Source: Lanius collurio
Taxonomy: Eukaryota; Chordata; Aves; Passeriformes; Laniidae
DNA length: 64,000 nucleotides
Reading direction: 5' to 3'
NCBI GenBank assembly: GCA_020086605.1
Contig: JACBWW010000051.1
Location: 3,354,043-3,418,042, forward strand
Part shown: positions 25,601 to 40,600 of the stretch, in pieces
Numbering within the stretch: position 1 is the first letter of the stretch
Layout of the letters: each line of letters begins with the position of its first letter
The notes under the pieces: generated by a model
Seen by the model: only the letters and a program-made list of their open reading frames with translations
Databases searched by the model: none
Told to the model about the DNA's origin: nothing
Program-made: the position numbers and the translations under genes

Positions 25601-28600
25601 ACACATGGTGTGCTCCATCCTTGCAGAATACTATGGAAAAATACCACTGAGTATGCCTTACTCACTGCTGGCTTCCCAAACAACAACTTTTATCTCATCC
25701 CTGCAGGATATTACCTGTATTAGCCAAGTCCTTTGCTAATTTTACTGTTCTCAAGTACTATTAATAAATCTTATCATGGAGACTCTGATGAGGAATTACA
25801 GATGATGTGGCTTGCCAATGACTTCCCACATCTCATCCTGGGAGTACCTGAAATAGCCAGCAAAACATCTCAGTTACAGCCCAGGACCAGGTCAGTGACA
25901 GATTTCCTGCAGCTGTAGCTGGCACAGCTCCCACCAGGCAGCATTTTAAGGCCTCCTCCTCTTCTGGCAGGCTCTTCCGGGGAAAAACAAGAGCCAAAGC
26001 CCTGCTCATCTAGGCCAAAAAGTGGACTGCTTTGGAGGGGAGCAGCACATGATATTGCCTGTGAAAATTAATCTACTAGTCTTTCAACAGAGCTCTGCAA
26101 AGGCAAACAGTCCACTTTTGCTGAGATTGAAACTGAAATGAGGCACCTAAACAAGACAGCAGGGAGGAGGCAATAGGGAAGGCAAACTGTTTTACCACCA
26201 GTGAGGCTGAGATCTGGATGTTGCAGGTTCTCCTGGCAATCTTGTTTTAAATGACAAATGAAAACTGTAGAAGTTGCAGAAAAGAGTTTCCTGAATTCTT
26301 CAGGCTGAGATAAAATGCATCAAACTGAACCAGCCATTCATCTCATCAAAATACAGGTTAGCAGAAAATACAAATAAAAGTCCAGATAAACTCATGGGAG
26401 CCAGGACCAGGTATAAATAGACTTTAATTTCCCTTGAGAAAGCCTCCAAACAATCCAGAAGGTATTAGTGACACAACTTAGAAATTATGGCCAATGCCTG
26501 GATAATGGAAATAATTGACCATTGTCCAAGCTACGAAAGGAAATGGGAGATTTTCTGTTATTTGGCTTTTTCCTGTCAAAACTCTGTGCCAAGCTGGAAG
26601 TCATGTCTTAGCCAAACAGAGCTCATGCCTTAGCTAAAAGTCAAACAGGATATAAAGAGGTCAAACCAGATCCACTTATGCCTTCTACCCTTAAATCCTA
26701 TGTTTGTAAGGGGAGAAGCAGGTTTTCCTGCTTTAAGGAAAACAAGTCTTTTAATCTATTTAGAAGCCCTTTCTGACATTCTTTAGCTGCAGTTTTTCTC
26801 AATCAAACTAATCTTTTCCCATCAAGCTCCATGCTAATCCCATTTTGCTCCACTCCTTAAACTAATAAAAGATTAGAGTGACATTTCAGAAAGGGCATCG
26901 TATTAAGCAGCTTCTTTCCCATCTCAACAGATCACGGCGTACAAAATGTAGTGAACGGGCCATTAATCTTATGGTAATGAGGTGTCAGTCTGAATGGAGA
27001 CCTCCTCCTTGATCCATGTGAAGGGCATGGGGATAAGGAGGACACTGCACCCACCACCCCTGGCAGCTCTGCCAGAGGGCAGCAGATCCATGGAGCTCCC
27101 GTTGTGGTGGTGGTGGCAGCAGCTCCTGTCCCCACTCTGCTGTGTGTGACCATGGCCAGCAAACATCACACGGACCCATCAGCCCCATGCTGCCCACACT
27201 CATAACGAGCTTCCCTCGGTTCTAATTAGTGGCATAAAACTGTTTAACAACTTCAGCTATGCTCTAGCAGCTGATCAATTAGGATCAGCCACCACACACA
27301 CAGACATTTTTCACACCTATCCATCCAGCTGGTGAAAACCATGGGCAAACTACTTCCTTCATTGCTACAGGGGACAAGCCAGTGCTCTTCCTGGGAACAT
27401 GCCTGCACTCGTATTACCTAGTTTGCTTTAATACAGAAAGAATGTTTTCATTTTCTTAAAAATGTCACCATTCTCCTAAAGAAAATTTCCTGGCAGACTC
27501 AAGTGTTAGCAAGTGCTGAGAAAACTTTCTGAGAAAAGTACAAGGTGGGTGATGTGTGGTGACATCCATCCTGTCCCTTGCTCTAGCAGGATGCTCTTCC
27601 CTGCAGTGTGAGGTGGGCCTGGGGATTGCAGCTCTGCTGCACACAATGCCAGGAGCCTGTGCTGAGCCCCAAATGCTCTGTGTGGTCACAACTGCATCGG
27701 TGCTCAGAATAAGCTGTAGCAACAGGGCTCAAAAATAACACCCAGGGCAGAGGGATGCTGCAGGAACTGTCCATGACAAGGAAGCACATCCCTCCTTCCT
27801 ACAGAAATGTCTCCGTGCATGGATTTCACTTGTGCATTTGCTTTTCTTTCATGTGACTAATGAATAAAACTTGTGGATTTCATATCCTCAAAAGCCAGGT
27901 ATCTGAAGGTCAAATTACCCTACAATTTACCTTTGCCATTTGTGCTTTTTCATGGTTTGTGTAGTTACTACTACTGATACAGGCAAGAAAGTCGTTAAAA
28001 ATATTCACCCTGCAGAGGAGTTCAGCCCTTCTTCTATTTGAGGCAGTCTAAGCCTGCAGTTGCATATTCACTGTTCTGTCTTGGTACAGTCACTTAATGC
28101 TAGATATCAACAAAGGAACTGATTAACTGGAGCTGTTTCAAGGACAAAACTCCCCAGAACAGAATCTTTAGAGAATGCATTTTTCTACAATTACAGGAGG
28201 ACACAGCATCCCTTTGCTTCCATTAGTGGTATTGCCAATAAATGTCAGGTTTTACCCATGCAGCCTCTAGCTAAGTCTTTATTCTAACTTTCTTATCTAA
28301 TTATATGCATAAAAGAGATACCTTGAAGTAAAATAAAAGGTTTTTCTCCAATTCACTTTGCTTAGAAAAATCCTACCTCTCCTCCATCTGTTTTGGAAAT
28401 CAACTGTCTTGGCAGAGCTTAGCCACTTACCTGTACACTGTGGTAGGGGGGGAGTTCAGGGTGTCATAGATGAGCCTCACGTGTCCTTGGTACAACTCCA
28501 GAGCCAAAGGATCATTGTCTCCTTTGTACAGTAAGATGCCATTGTCCTTGTCTGTGGCTACCTGTGAAACATTCATAACCACGTCAGGTTGCTTGAGAAT

Positions 28601-31600
28601 GATTAAAAAATAGAAATAAACCTATATTTAAAATCAAACCAAAATCATACATGCAATTCAAATATACTTGAATACATCATATACATGAGCAGCAATGAGA
28701 GCAAGAGTCAGGAGGCACAAAAAGGTCTTGGTGCCCTTGAGTGGGCTCACACACAAGGGTCAGCTTCCCATTGCACATGAGAACCAGTTTTCAATTTCTT
28801 CTGAACCTGAGGCCTGTAACCAAATCTTAGGCCTTTTGTCTGCTGAATATGCAAAATATTGTCTGGAGAGGCCATTCAGAGCTGCCTGTTTTAAGAAGCA
28901 TCCGGACATTAAACACCAAGTTGTGCAGGATGAAACACAATGGTGTGAATCAGTAGGAAGAGAGGGAGGATTCCTGGATCATCCCTGGTTGTGTTGCCAG
29001 TCTGGGAATCTAAGTGGAGGTATTCTGGAGGCAGGAGGTGTGCCCACAAAGGTACAGCGGTACCTTACTCGCTCCTTCCCATTTCAATGATTTTAGAGCA
29101 GACAAGGGGCTCACAAACCGACTGCTTTTCCCAGGATTTTGGCCAGCAGCCCCTGTTCTGTCAGCACGAGACGCAAGCACGTTTCAGGTATGACTGCTCA
29201 GAGGAGCTCGTGACAAACCTGGAGGGAGATGTTTGCCTGTGGGCGGATTTTGGCCGAGGGCAGCTCCACGTAGGAGTCCTTGCCCACGAAGTTGACGGTG
29301 ATGAGCTTCTCGCAGCGCTGGCCCGCGAAGCCGGCGAGGCAGCGGCACACGGGCTCGTGCTGCGCCACGATGCACTGAGCGCCGTTCTGGCACTCGTAGT
29401 TGTCACAGGGGCTCGTCTGCAGCAGCACCATCGGCGGCGGGGTCTCGCAGAACAGCCCACTGCAGAGGCAAAGGGAAGGCAAAGCAGCCTCAGTTAGCCC
29501 CGTGTTTTCATTTTTATTTCAGGTGCTGCCATTCTGCTTTGGAGTAGCGACTCTGGGGTTCAGCCCCCGTGTGCCTGGTGTGAAAGCAGTGCAGCTGAGT
29601 GCTGGCAGGAATCCCCGTGCAGGCACTGAAAGCAGCCTGTACTGCCCTTTGCACTGGTTCTTCAGCTCTGCAAGGCACTGCAGCCTGGCTGAAACAGCTG
29701 CGACCCATACTGTGCCCTGCAGAGGTTCCCAGTGAAATCTGTGAGCCATTTAAGGCCAAACCTGAGATTTCCCCATCCTAGATCTGTGATTTGAGTCTAC
29801 TCTGCTGTTTTAAGTGGCAAACAAGGGAACCCCTTTCCAGAGGTACCAGCAGAAGAGAGCACTGCTAACCCAGCCTGTGAGCTTCGTTCTACCTAAGGCC
29901 TGTTGTTATTTTGTCTTCAGCAGCAAGCAGAAAACAGAAGGAAAAGTCAGTGTATATAATTCTAATTTTGTGGAAGTAATAATAATATAAAATCTGTGTG
30001 ACCCACAACAGCCTCCACTAACAGAAAGCAAATGTTGGAAGAAGCCAGAGAGTCTGTGCTTAGTGCTGCTCTGAAAGATTCCCCAAGCTCCTGGTATGGC
30101 CCCTGCACACCCTTGCCTGCTGTGAAACCCCACTGGTGCATGGCTTTACCAGGGCAGCTCTCCTGATACTGGCACCTAGAAATTACATTAACAACAGTGT
30201 CTGTCAAGGCCCTTTCTTTTTTAATTTAAAATTTTTTTTAAAGTGTATATTTAGAAATAATTAATAGGATTTATTTCCCCAGCAGTGGAATGTGGAACAC
30301 AGCCTGACTTGCATAGCTTGGCCAAGTCCATTCTGCCTGGTAGGATCTCATTTATTTAAATAATCACTGCGAGTTCCTTGCAGCAATCTGTCCCAGTGGA
30401 GAACTCGGAAGCATCTGCACCACAGAGGAGCAGTGCTTCCATCAGGCTCTGCAGCTTAATGTGTGCTTCCCCACCAGAGCAGCATTTATCAGGCAACACT
30501 ACTGTGAGGCTGATTGCTGGAGGGAAGCATTGAGAACTTGGGGTTTATTCAGCGGGGCTCACAAATTCTCTAAAGTGTTTTCATCTGCAGGGGGCAAATG
30601 ACTGCTATTTTGGGAAGAAAACACTGAAAACTTTCCAGGAAGAAAGCATATTATGTGGCTGGGAGAAGCTGATGAGAGCTAAGGAAAGGTGCTGCAAGGA
30701 GCACAACTACACCTGACCAGTGAATGGGAAGTTATGAGACAGGAGGTGATCGTGGTGGCTCTATTGATTTTTGGGGCTGTCGTGAGAGCCTCACTTTGCA
30801 TGAGGCCCTACCTGCATTGCTCAGAATTACCCAAGTGCCATTTGTTCAGCCATGTGAGGGTGTAAGTTTTAACATCTTTTTAATGTGTGGCTCCAAATGG
30901 CTTTGACACACAGCACAGTGACAACCATAAAATCATTAGAGGTCTGTGCATTTATTACAACAGCATAAGCTCTGGATAATTGGGAGGGCACTCTGCAAAC
31001 TCCCTGCTGGGAAATGATTCCTGATACTTAGCCAAAAAACTTTATTAATCATCATCTTACATCTCCTAGTTACCTTTGTCAGACCACCCCTTGTGTTCTC
31101 TCCTTTTTATCCATACTTTCAGCCTTCAAACACTTGCAGAGTTATCTCCTTGCCACACATCACCGTGCCCAAGGCAGCTGCGAGGACAGCAGAGTCTGTA
31201 ACCCTGAACATCAGAAGGCTGAACTCTGTCAATCACCATATTTGCATTTGTAATCTTAACAGGAAAAACCCCAAACCTCAGAACCCCCTTCAGAGCAGCA
31301 GGCCTTTAAACTACAAAAGGCTTGAGTCATGAGAAGAATAATGAGATCATATTTTGTTAGCAGAATTTTAATCCTGAAATCAAACAAGATCAGGGACTAT
31401 TCTGCATGGAGAACACATGGGGCTACAGCTTCCTGTCTGCCTTGGCAGCAGGAGTGTTGTAGGGCTCAGTGTGAGGTTTTTGTCCCCAAAGACCCTTGTC
31501 TTCCTTGCATCTTGCACAGGAAATTTAGGGAAGTGGCATGGACTAATGAAAAAAAAGAAAGCCAACAGGAGAACTCAAGTTAATCTATTGACAGGCAGTG

Positions 31601-34600
31601 GGATTACTTTGCTTGCCCATAGCTGCCTTGGGCTGTGAAGTGCTGTCTAAGCTGGTAGTTGAGTTTTGGAGCTTTGTGTAGAAAGATGCTTTCCCTACTT
31701 GGAGGACTTCAAGTGGAATGAGACCCCCTCATTTGATCAAGAGAGAAGACTGGACTGTTCCAGGTTCTGCTCTTGAAGCCCCTGGTGTGAGACCAGACAC
31801 GCTGGGACACTGCCTGAATTGCCAGTAGAGCTGTTTGGTACATGGGAAGGGACCAGATCAGTCTCCCTCCCACCCCTGCTGCTCCACACAGCTGTGTCAG
31901 AACATCTCTGCCAAACACTGTGACTCTGCTTTCCCAGAAAAAAACCCTCACATTCATCACTGCCTAGTGCTGACAGGCCTTAAAAATCAGGGGACCTGCA
32001 GCATAAGTGTCCCAGTCAGTCCCATCTGATGACAGGCTTGAGTTACCCTTGACTCCAGACATGGCTTTGCAATCCCATTTCTCAACTCCAACAATTAGAT
32101 AACACTGAGGATTTACAATCCCACAGTCACGTTAGCCTTACCAGTCACCAATCTGCAAGATCCCTAAGGCCATCAAATGGACTGAAGCAGAGAGTGAAAC
32201 ATGGAGAGAAGGGTCTGAATTTGAAATTCAGAGGATATCTGATACCTTATAAATAACCAGTCTGATTCTGTAAAACCATGGGCTGACATCATGTTATATA
32301 TCAATGCCTATCCAGGGAAGGCTGTCTATTTTGCAACAGAAACGTGTGTTGAGAGGGAAGAAAAAAACCCCCAAACCAGCAAGGATGAAAGCAAGAAGAA
32401 TGAAAACAGTTGCAGATACAAAGCAGAGAAAATGATTTATAAGTGTTCATGCAATTTCTGCTTTGTCAAGACTGATCTTTTCAGGTACTCCTCTTTTGTC
32501 TCATGTGTGTATTTCAAACACAGAAAAGGTTTAGCTGGAAGGAAGCCAGTATCCAGCCTCAGGCAATGATTAGTGAATCCATTTGGAGGAGCATACTTGT
32601 CTGACAGACAGAGAGATTTCCAGGAGTCAGAAATATTGGCAGCTGTCAGAATGAGGCACTGGAAATTTACAGCCTGAATCATACTGAGCTCATCCAGGAG
32701 GCACAGAGACACTGCCACAAAATCTTCAGACTCATGTTTTTCTTGCAGCCATTTCTGAGGGTTCGTAAATGCAATTTTATTATCCTTTGCTCACTCTGCA
32801 CACGCAGGGTTTATCTCCATATAACTTATGTGAGTGTGTTAGGGGGTGTGCTGAGTGTGTTAGCAGGGATGGCTAGGGCAGGCACACTAACACAGCACTG
32901 CCCCAAAACTGCCGCTTTCCAAGCAAGAATCGCCAGCCCCTGGGTCCAGTTGTTAAAACCTCCTGCAGGGACAGGACTCGAGGCAGCCGTGGGCACGGGG
33001 ATGACAGACCAGTGCTGTGTTAGAGGCTGGTGCGGATGGGAGCTGTAGAAAATATATATGGGGCGCAGTACTCTGTCGGTTCAAGGATGATTTCTACAGT
33101 TCAAGGCAGCTCCTGAAACATGCAGTTTATTTGCAAGGGTTGTGGGTGCAGGAGCTCTGCCTAAGCTGCCAGCCACAGCTTAGGGCATGCCCCAGAGAGA
33201 GCGAGAGAGCATAGGGGTAAGAAGGAAGAGTAGAGAGCTTAAGAGAGAGAGCTTAAGAGACCTAAAAATCTGGTTACATGATATTCTATCTCTTCTTATA
33301 CTGAATATGGTAATATTACAACATCCAATCAGTAGAAGACAGAAGTCCTTATAGAATTTACATACAACCTATCACAACTACTACATTACCATACTGTGTT
33401 ACATTTTAACTCCTAAAAACTACTTCCTAAAGCTACTTTTTTCTTCCCTGCCACGCTGGCAGGGTCTCTCTGACCCTTGGACCTGTCTGTTTGCTGAAGC
33501 ATCCTCTTCTTTGCTAAAGACATTGTTCAATCAAGAGGGATTCTCCTTCAGCTGGCTAGCTCATTGTTTTTTGGTTGTACATTAACTAACAGCTTGGTAT
33601 CTTATATCTCAAAGCCAGCTTTCATTTCTATTTCACTTACAGGTTTTATATTTCCAGCATCTTTTGCCAAGCAGTCATATTTATAAGGTTTCCTTATTTC
33701 ATCCTCCCCAACAGGGAGCGATTGCAGAGACGGCCCCGCAGCCCCGGCCGTACCTGAAGCCCTGCGGACACACGCAGGTGTAGCCATTGACCGCATCCAC
33801 GCAGGCGGCTCCGTGCCGGCACTTGTGGCCCGCACAGTCGTCATCATCCACTTCACAGTGCTTGCCGCTGTAACCCGGCGAGCACTCGCATCTGAAAGGC
33901 AGAAACATCCCTGTTAATGGCTCGTTTCACCATTCACAACAGCAGTTCACACAGGCAGCCCAGCGCCTGTTGGATTTGGGGTGGGGAGGTGTTAGCAATT
34001 TGTTCCTGGCAGCATCAGGCACAGTTCCTGCCATCAGGTCCCTCCTGGCTGGCTGCACTTGAGGTTCTGCAACCTGCTGAAATTCAAGTCGAGCAAAGCA
34101 CCACCACACTACAGCTTCTCCTCAGCCAAGCCTGTGCAGAGGGGTGATCACCCGGTAGACTCCCAACTGTGTGAAAGACGACAATGCCTTCCCTAACCTT
34201 ACAGACTCAAGGGGCAATACTCTGCAAGGGCAGTGGCTCTGATACCCCAGCCCATGATTTTGCCAATGCCTGCACACTGCTGGGTGTCTGAGGTTGGCCC
34301 TGTGAGGCTACACGGAGCACAGGAAGGGTCTGCCTTTCAAATGGAAGCAATCTGCAAGCAAGCCATAAAACTCAGCAAATTTAAAGAGAAAGACCAAGTT
34401 TTGAGACTACCACCTGCTTTCCATTCATTTGCAGGCAAAATGCTGCTGCAACAATGGAAAGTTGTCTTTGCAGCCTGTCCTTTGCCGTGGTGTCACTGTG
34501 GCTGCTGCTGTGAGGTGACACTGTTCATAGGAGCACAGTGGGATGTACCCAAACCTACAGACACTGCCTGTTGGTTTTATTTTATAACATTCTCAAGTTT

Positions 34601-37600
34601 GTTGTACAAAGGCTGCATCAACATTTCTATTTATAAGTCTTGCAGAAGTTTATAACCTGACAATAGAAAATGCATCCCCAAGTCTCTGACTTGGATCAGA
34701 TCTTTTGGGATTGCTGAGCAGCCGTTTTTTTGAATCTATAGTGTAGACAATGTTTAGTCATGAACACTTTTTAGTCCATAAAACACATTTTACTCCTCCC
34801 AGCTGGATGTTGTTGCACATCTGGAAAACAAAAGGCATACCACTTCAACCAAATCAAAGGAAGAGCAACAGCTAATTTCAGCAATAAAAGAGAGGTCTGT
34901 GCTCTTTCTAGAGCCCATGGTTGGATCCAGTGTGCTTGTCACTGAGAGCTGGAAGAGGAGAGACATTATAAAGTTGAGGATGTGGCATCAGGAGAGAGAC
35001 TACTGACCCATCAACCCACTCAGCTGGCCGACTCCTCCTGGTGGGGTAAATGAAGGAGGAGGCACCTTGTAGAAAGCCTCTTCAGAGGAACTGGACACAG
35101 GGGAGTGAAGTGATGAGGAAAAAAACCTTTCCACCTTCCAGGCAGCAGTGACTGTGCTGGCTGTTGTTCCGAGTGACAGCACGTGGCTCCTGGCTGCTCC
35201 CCAGCAAGGCTGTGAGCTGGGGGTCACTCTCCAGAGCACAGCAGTGTCCTGTGAGTGCCACTGGCCGGGCAGTGGCTGCCACGGGTCACAGCAGCCACCC
35301 AGCTCAGGCACAGAGAGCTCCAGGCCGAGCTCCAGTCTCCGTTTCAGAGTGTGGCTCATGACTGGATAAACCAGGAGGAAACAGGGCAGAGCCTGTTCAC
35401 CTGCGGCTGTCCATGGGCAGGGTTAGGTGCAAGCAGACACCCCACCCTCCCTGCAGGAGAGGCCCCATCAGGAGCCTCTGCAGCCACAGGAGGGTGGATG
35501 TCCTGGCTCTGCATGTGTGAACTGCTTCTTTCACCTTGGTGGCTCGGGGATTACTGTGATTAACAAAATAGAGATGACAAAACAGAGCAAAGAGCAAGAA
35601 GTGTTCCTTCCTCAAACCCTAAGAAACGGGCAACATTTTCTGGCAGCATTGCAGACACACCTGCAAGGAAATAGTGTCAATCAAAAGACTTTGTGAAGGG
35701 AATTGGCAGCATTTAATCCTGTTGTTTTTTATTGATCCCTACAGTCCTAATATAAAGTGATGTAATAATGAACAATGTGCAGTTTCTTATTCAGGGCTGC
35801 CATGCATCAATTTTATGATGTGTATTGGCTATCTCAGTAATGACAGAACCACCACTTTTCTCTGCAGGGCTGCATTAAATCAGCATTTTAAGCTGTCAGG
35901 TAATAATTCCAAGCTTTAGAATAATAAAGTATATTTATATCATGCTCCAACATCAATACAGTGAATGGAAAAACATGCTCCTTTCTTGAAGTTATTTTTT
36001 TGGAAGTAATTTCATTGTGTTAAAGGCTGGTTTTTTGCTTTGTTTTCTGGCATACAGAAAGCTACTCTTCTTCTATATAGTAACAGCACACTAAAGATGT
36101 GGAGGCTGGAAAGGAGGAAAGCCACCTGCAAATTGCAAAAGAGCAAAGAGCTCTGTGCAGCCAAAGACACACTAAAACAGTCCAGTTTGCTTCCAAGCTT
36201 GGCTTTATAAGCATGGAATTCCTTTTGGGTCCATCTTCTCTGAGCTCTTGGTGTGTCACATCTAGGCTGAGGCTACCAGAAAATGCCTGCCTGGAGTATA
36301 GGAGGTGAGAAATTCAGCCCTGTGAGTTCTTCATCCAGACTCCTGAAAACCCAAGGTCTGTCCCACCAGGGTATGATGGCCTGGCAACTCCATCCTTATC
36401 CCACAGTCCCACACAGTGCTAGCAAGGGACTGAGTGTCAATCAGTAAAAGCCTGATGTAATAAAGAAGGTGGCAAAGAAGCCTTCATGTTCAGATCCTGG
36501 TAAGAGAGTAATTTACATGATTAGATAGTTATCTCATTACCTAGTGACCATCTGACACCACTGCAGTTGAAATCTTGTTTTCTGCTACAGCCTTGCAGTG
36601 ATGGCAACATTCCCAGTATCACAGAGAGCCTAAAAACATGTCCAGTGGTATTTAAATCGTTGGCCTATCTGAGGGGACTTGCATCTGCATGCACTCAATG
36701 TCTGTTGTATTAAAGCTGTGAATCATGGCTTCTATGGCAGGGCCAGAATGGAATTTCCCTCCCCAGATCAATAAATAACTTGGCTTCCTATTTTTTTCCT
36801 GTCTTTGTCATCTTTTCTTCCCTCTGCAGAGCTGGAGACTGACTAGAGCTAAGGGCAGGATGGACAGACTGACTGGTGCTGTGCTTTCCCCACTGGTGTG
36901 TCCTACCCACGGGCACAAACAGCTCAGGGACAAGCCTGAACCCTGCCATTAACGCTCCCTGCCTCTGGAAGCAGACAAGGGACAGACAGACGGGAGCCTG
37001 ACTCCTCCTGCAGGCAGCATTACCTGCACCAGCAGGAGATCAGCTACAGCCCAGCACCAGAGGCTGCTGTTTTCAGTGAGCCCCAGCAGCACTGACACAG
37101 CACTGCACAACCTCTGAGGGCTCATTTCAGAATGGTTTGGTACCACTAAAGTATGAAAGAAATAGCAATACTTGGACACCTCTACCAAGAGGCTCCTTCA
37201 CGTCTCAAGTCTGGCTGCTAGAAGGCAAAACGGGATAGAAAGAGTAGAGAAATAATGGATTTTTCTGTAGCATTCTATGAATAGGGGCAAGAATAACACG
37301 ACAAACAAGTAATATAAAGGTACTTAAAGGCAATTATTTAGGTTCCCCTCAAGGTTTAGTGAACCTATTGTGTAGAACACTTCTAGCAAGTGTGTGAGAA
37401 AAAGTATCTTATTTACTCAAATTGTTTTGGTGGCAGGTATGACAATGCTTCCAGCAAGAGGAAAACCATTCAGGGCCACAGCTGTCTCCATCCCTTCATG
37501 CTCTAGCAGCAGAAGGCAATTTGAGGTACAAGCCTTCACCTCATAACATGATTTAGCTACTGAATTAACCAAAGGTACTGGATCGACCAAATGATGGATT

Positions 37601-40600
37601 AACTGGGAATGAAACCTGGAAAGAACATCAGGGACTGTTCATGCACTGGCACACACCTCCCTACCCAATCCCTACACATCAATTCAGGAACCATCCTAAT
37701 CATTTAATAGCTTCATCTTCCTCAAGATTTGGAAACATTTCTGTCTGGAGGCTTTTCACCCAAAAGAAAGGCTTGTGTTGTACTGCCTGCCTGTCTACCA
37801 GAGAATCAGCTGCCCTTGAGATAGCCACCCTCTCTAAAATTTTGGTTCATTTCCTTTTACCTCTCCTGAAATGTCCTGTGTGTCAGTTTACACTGTTCTG
37901 ACATGCTGGTTGCCTCACAGGACACAATCTGACCCCAACTGCAAGTTAGCAGGAAGAGCAAAGTCTGCTACCTTCCCTCTCCTGGGTGTGCTGGCCAGAA
38001 CCCCAGGAGGGAATCAGTGAGCACCCAGGGCTGCACTGTGGCTCTGAAAACAGCCTTAGGGGAAGGTGCAGAGAGCAGCTCACTCTGCACTGAACTCTCT
38101 TGGATTTTTCTCCAAAGATCTTTTCCTGACAAACTTTTCACAGAGCCTGACTTTTCAATTGACTGTCTCTATTTGCTCAATTGCTCTGTAAGTCCCCCTT
38201 CAGACAAGTGATGAATGCTGCCACTGTGCACCTCTCACAGCTCCCCAAGCCCAAACCTCCAGGTGCTTTACTGCCATCCAAAACATTTTATTTCGCCCCT
38301 GTGAAACAGTCAGTGTCATTCCCAATAGGAAAATGCAAACACAGACTTCACCAAACCTCAGATGAGCCAAGCAAGGCCAATGGAAAAGGCAGCTCCTGAG
38401 TGGAGCCATGCAGCTCTGGATCTGTTAAGGCTCCATTATGCTGCTTGAATTTATAAGTGCCCTAAGGAACACATAAGGAAACTCCTTGGTTCCTGATGCA
38501 GGTATTTTGCAGTGACTGTTCCATAAATTCTCCCACTGCCATGCTCTATTGCAGAATAATTTCTCTGCCCTGGAGGTACATCCATTATTTTCAAGTAAAC
38601 CACAGAAAGCTAGAAAAGTATGTATGGATGCATGGAAGTTAAAATGTGGCATGGACTGAAGTGTATATAGTCCTGCATCACTTGTGTTAATTTTGGTGAT
38701 TTTTGCTCAGCACAATCCCAGTCAAGCCAATGGATGGATGTGCCCAGCATGTAGAGACCAACACATATACACACACTCTTACCTGGTTCCTTTGTCCAGG
38801 GAAACACATTTGGACTCGTGCTGGCAGGGATTTAGCTCAGGAACACAGTGGTTAATCACCTCGTCACACAGTTCACCTGAGGCAAAGGAAAAGCAAAAAA
38901 GCTGTAACACAACTTGACCAATCCTGAACACCCATGATGGCCAGGGATGGTCAATCTCCCTAAGTGGAGACAGCTCAGTAGTTCAGCAGGAAGTGACAAA
39001 ATTGCTTGTTGAGGGCACATGAGACTTCATTAAATCAGCTCCTTTGACCTGCAGTGACCACACTGTTTCTACCACATGGATTTGAAAGGCTGGTATAAGA
39101 AGTACTGATGTATAAACTCTGCTTGGGGACAGAGGGATCAAATGGGCAATTCCTGAACCAGAACCTCTTATTTCAAAGCAAGCAAGCGACACAAAGGTGA
39201 AGTTGCTCATTAGACTGTAACATTTTCACACGGGCACATATTTCAGCCATGGTTAATACACTGCCAAAGAAGCTGATTGGACATCGTTCTGGGAAAGAAC
39301 AACAACCCACAAACCCGCCCCCCAAAACCTCTGTGACTCTCCATAATAGGAACCAGCTTTAGGACTGTGTGCAATTATAAAACATTCACTATTTATAAGA
39401 GAAGTACTAGCTCTATTGTGCTCACAGGAGATGATGTCTTTGCAGAAAAAAATCCATCTCACATAAGCCCAGCTCAGCTGTTTCTAGGTACGGTGTATAA
39501 CATGCCATGAACCTCCCTGGATTTGTATACATTTTAATAATTAATAGTTGTAGAATGTTCAAACTGTGATAGTTTATTTAAATACAATCCTTCCCTGAGT
39601 CCTAAATTATTAGGTCACACTTCAGTACCCCAGGATTTGAGATCCAGCCAAAGACCACAGAAATCTTTGCCTTCCCTAGAATCCAACAGAAACCTACCCC
39701 ACACCTCCCAAAGCCTTGCAGGAAGAGCAAAGGTCAGGCAGTCTCAGCTTGGAACCCCCCAAAAGCTACAGTCCCAAAGTCCCCTGTGCAGCTCTGCCAC
39801 AGGAGCCCATCTGCAAGGTTTCAAGGTTATGCACATTTTCTGTGCCTAGACAGGGTACACACCATCACATAAGCAGCAGGCCATGGGAATAGTGAGGGAG
39901 AAGGGTAACGTGGGAAGCACTGGTGGGCTGGCATTGTTCTGGAAGGTTTTCATGGAGCTGCAGCTCCACCTGCCTTGGGAGAAATGTCATTTTCAAAAAT
40001 CCTTACATTTCTCTACACTCTAGTGGTCACAGAGAAACACTTGAAACCACAAGCTGAGCAAACAACAAAGATCAAAATTCCGATGGAAAATACAAATCAG
40101 AACAATCCATCTTTTATCAGTTCTATGATCTGGCACGGGTGGCTGAGATCACAATTTTGAAGATGACTGGTGCTGATGGAGTGGTTTGTGAAGTTCCCCC
40201 AGGTGCTAATGCTCTGTCAGGTTATTCCTCCCACGTGTCCAGCCTCCCTCCAGTACAAGATAACGAGCTCTTGCTATGACTCTTCCTGTTAGAATGGAAG
40301 TACAATATGTTTCTGCAAAGAATTAATTGTTTTTGTGAGTTTCAAACATGGAATATGTCCCAGATCTGCTTTTGAGAGCTGTCAAGTGTAAATGACAGCA
40401 GGAAGACAAGCCATGGGAGGGGGCACTGCCAGCACAAACCCCATCCTCTTGGGCCATACACACCCTCCTGGACTTCATGGTGGGCTGGGTTTGGCAGCAC
40501 CAGGGGAATCTGGCATGGCAACCTGCAGTTCATCATCTGTTATAAGACAAGCAATTCCATCTGGAGCCAAGGAATCCCAGGAAGTCACCACTGTTAAATG

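Larger units (their letters stand above)
16675..28430 (-). other. SLIT3: SLIT3 intron, 11.8 kb, containing an assembly gap and GC-rich block
   Basis: Large GT-AG intron. It contains the single N at 17857, the 40-bp minisatellite and C-rich repeat block (listed separately), and a short 16-bp tandem repeat at 20914-20952. A G-run-rich stretch stands at about 17664-17690. From 18610 to 28430 I recognise no gene or intact mobile element. Confidence 0.8.
29460..33753 (-). other. SLIT3: SLIT3 intron with a solo LTR near its 5' end
   Basis: A 4294-bp GT-AG intron. The LTR at 33044-33591 lies near the donor. An AT-rich stretch stands at about 30215-30270; no other feature recognised. Confidence 0.85.

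Noticed and set aside
33044..33591. A full provirus at the LTR
   Set aside because: No internal retroviral sequence or second LTR is present on either side, so it was called a solo LTR.
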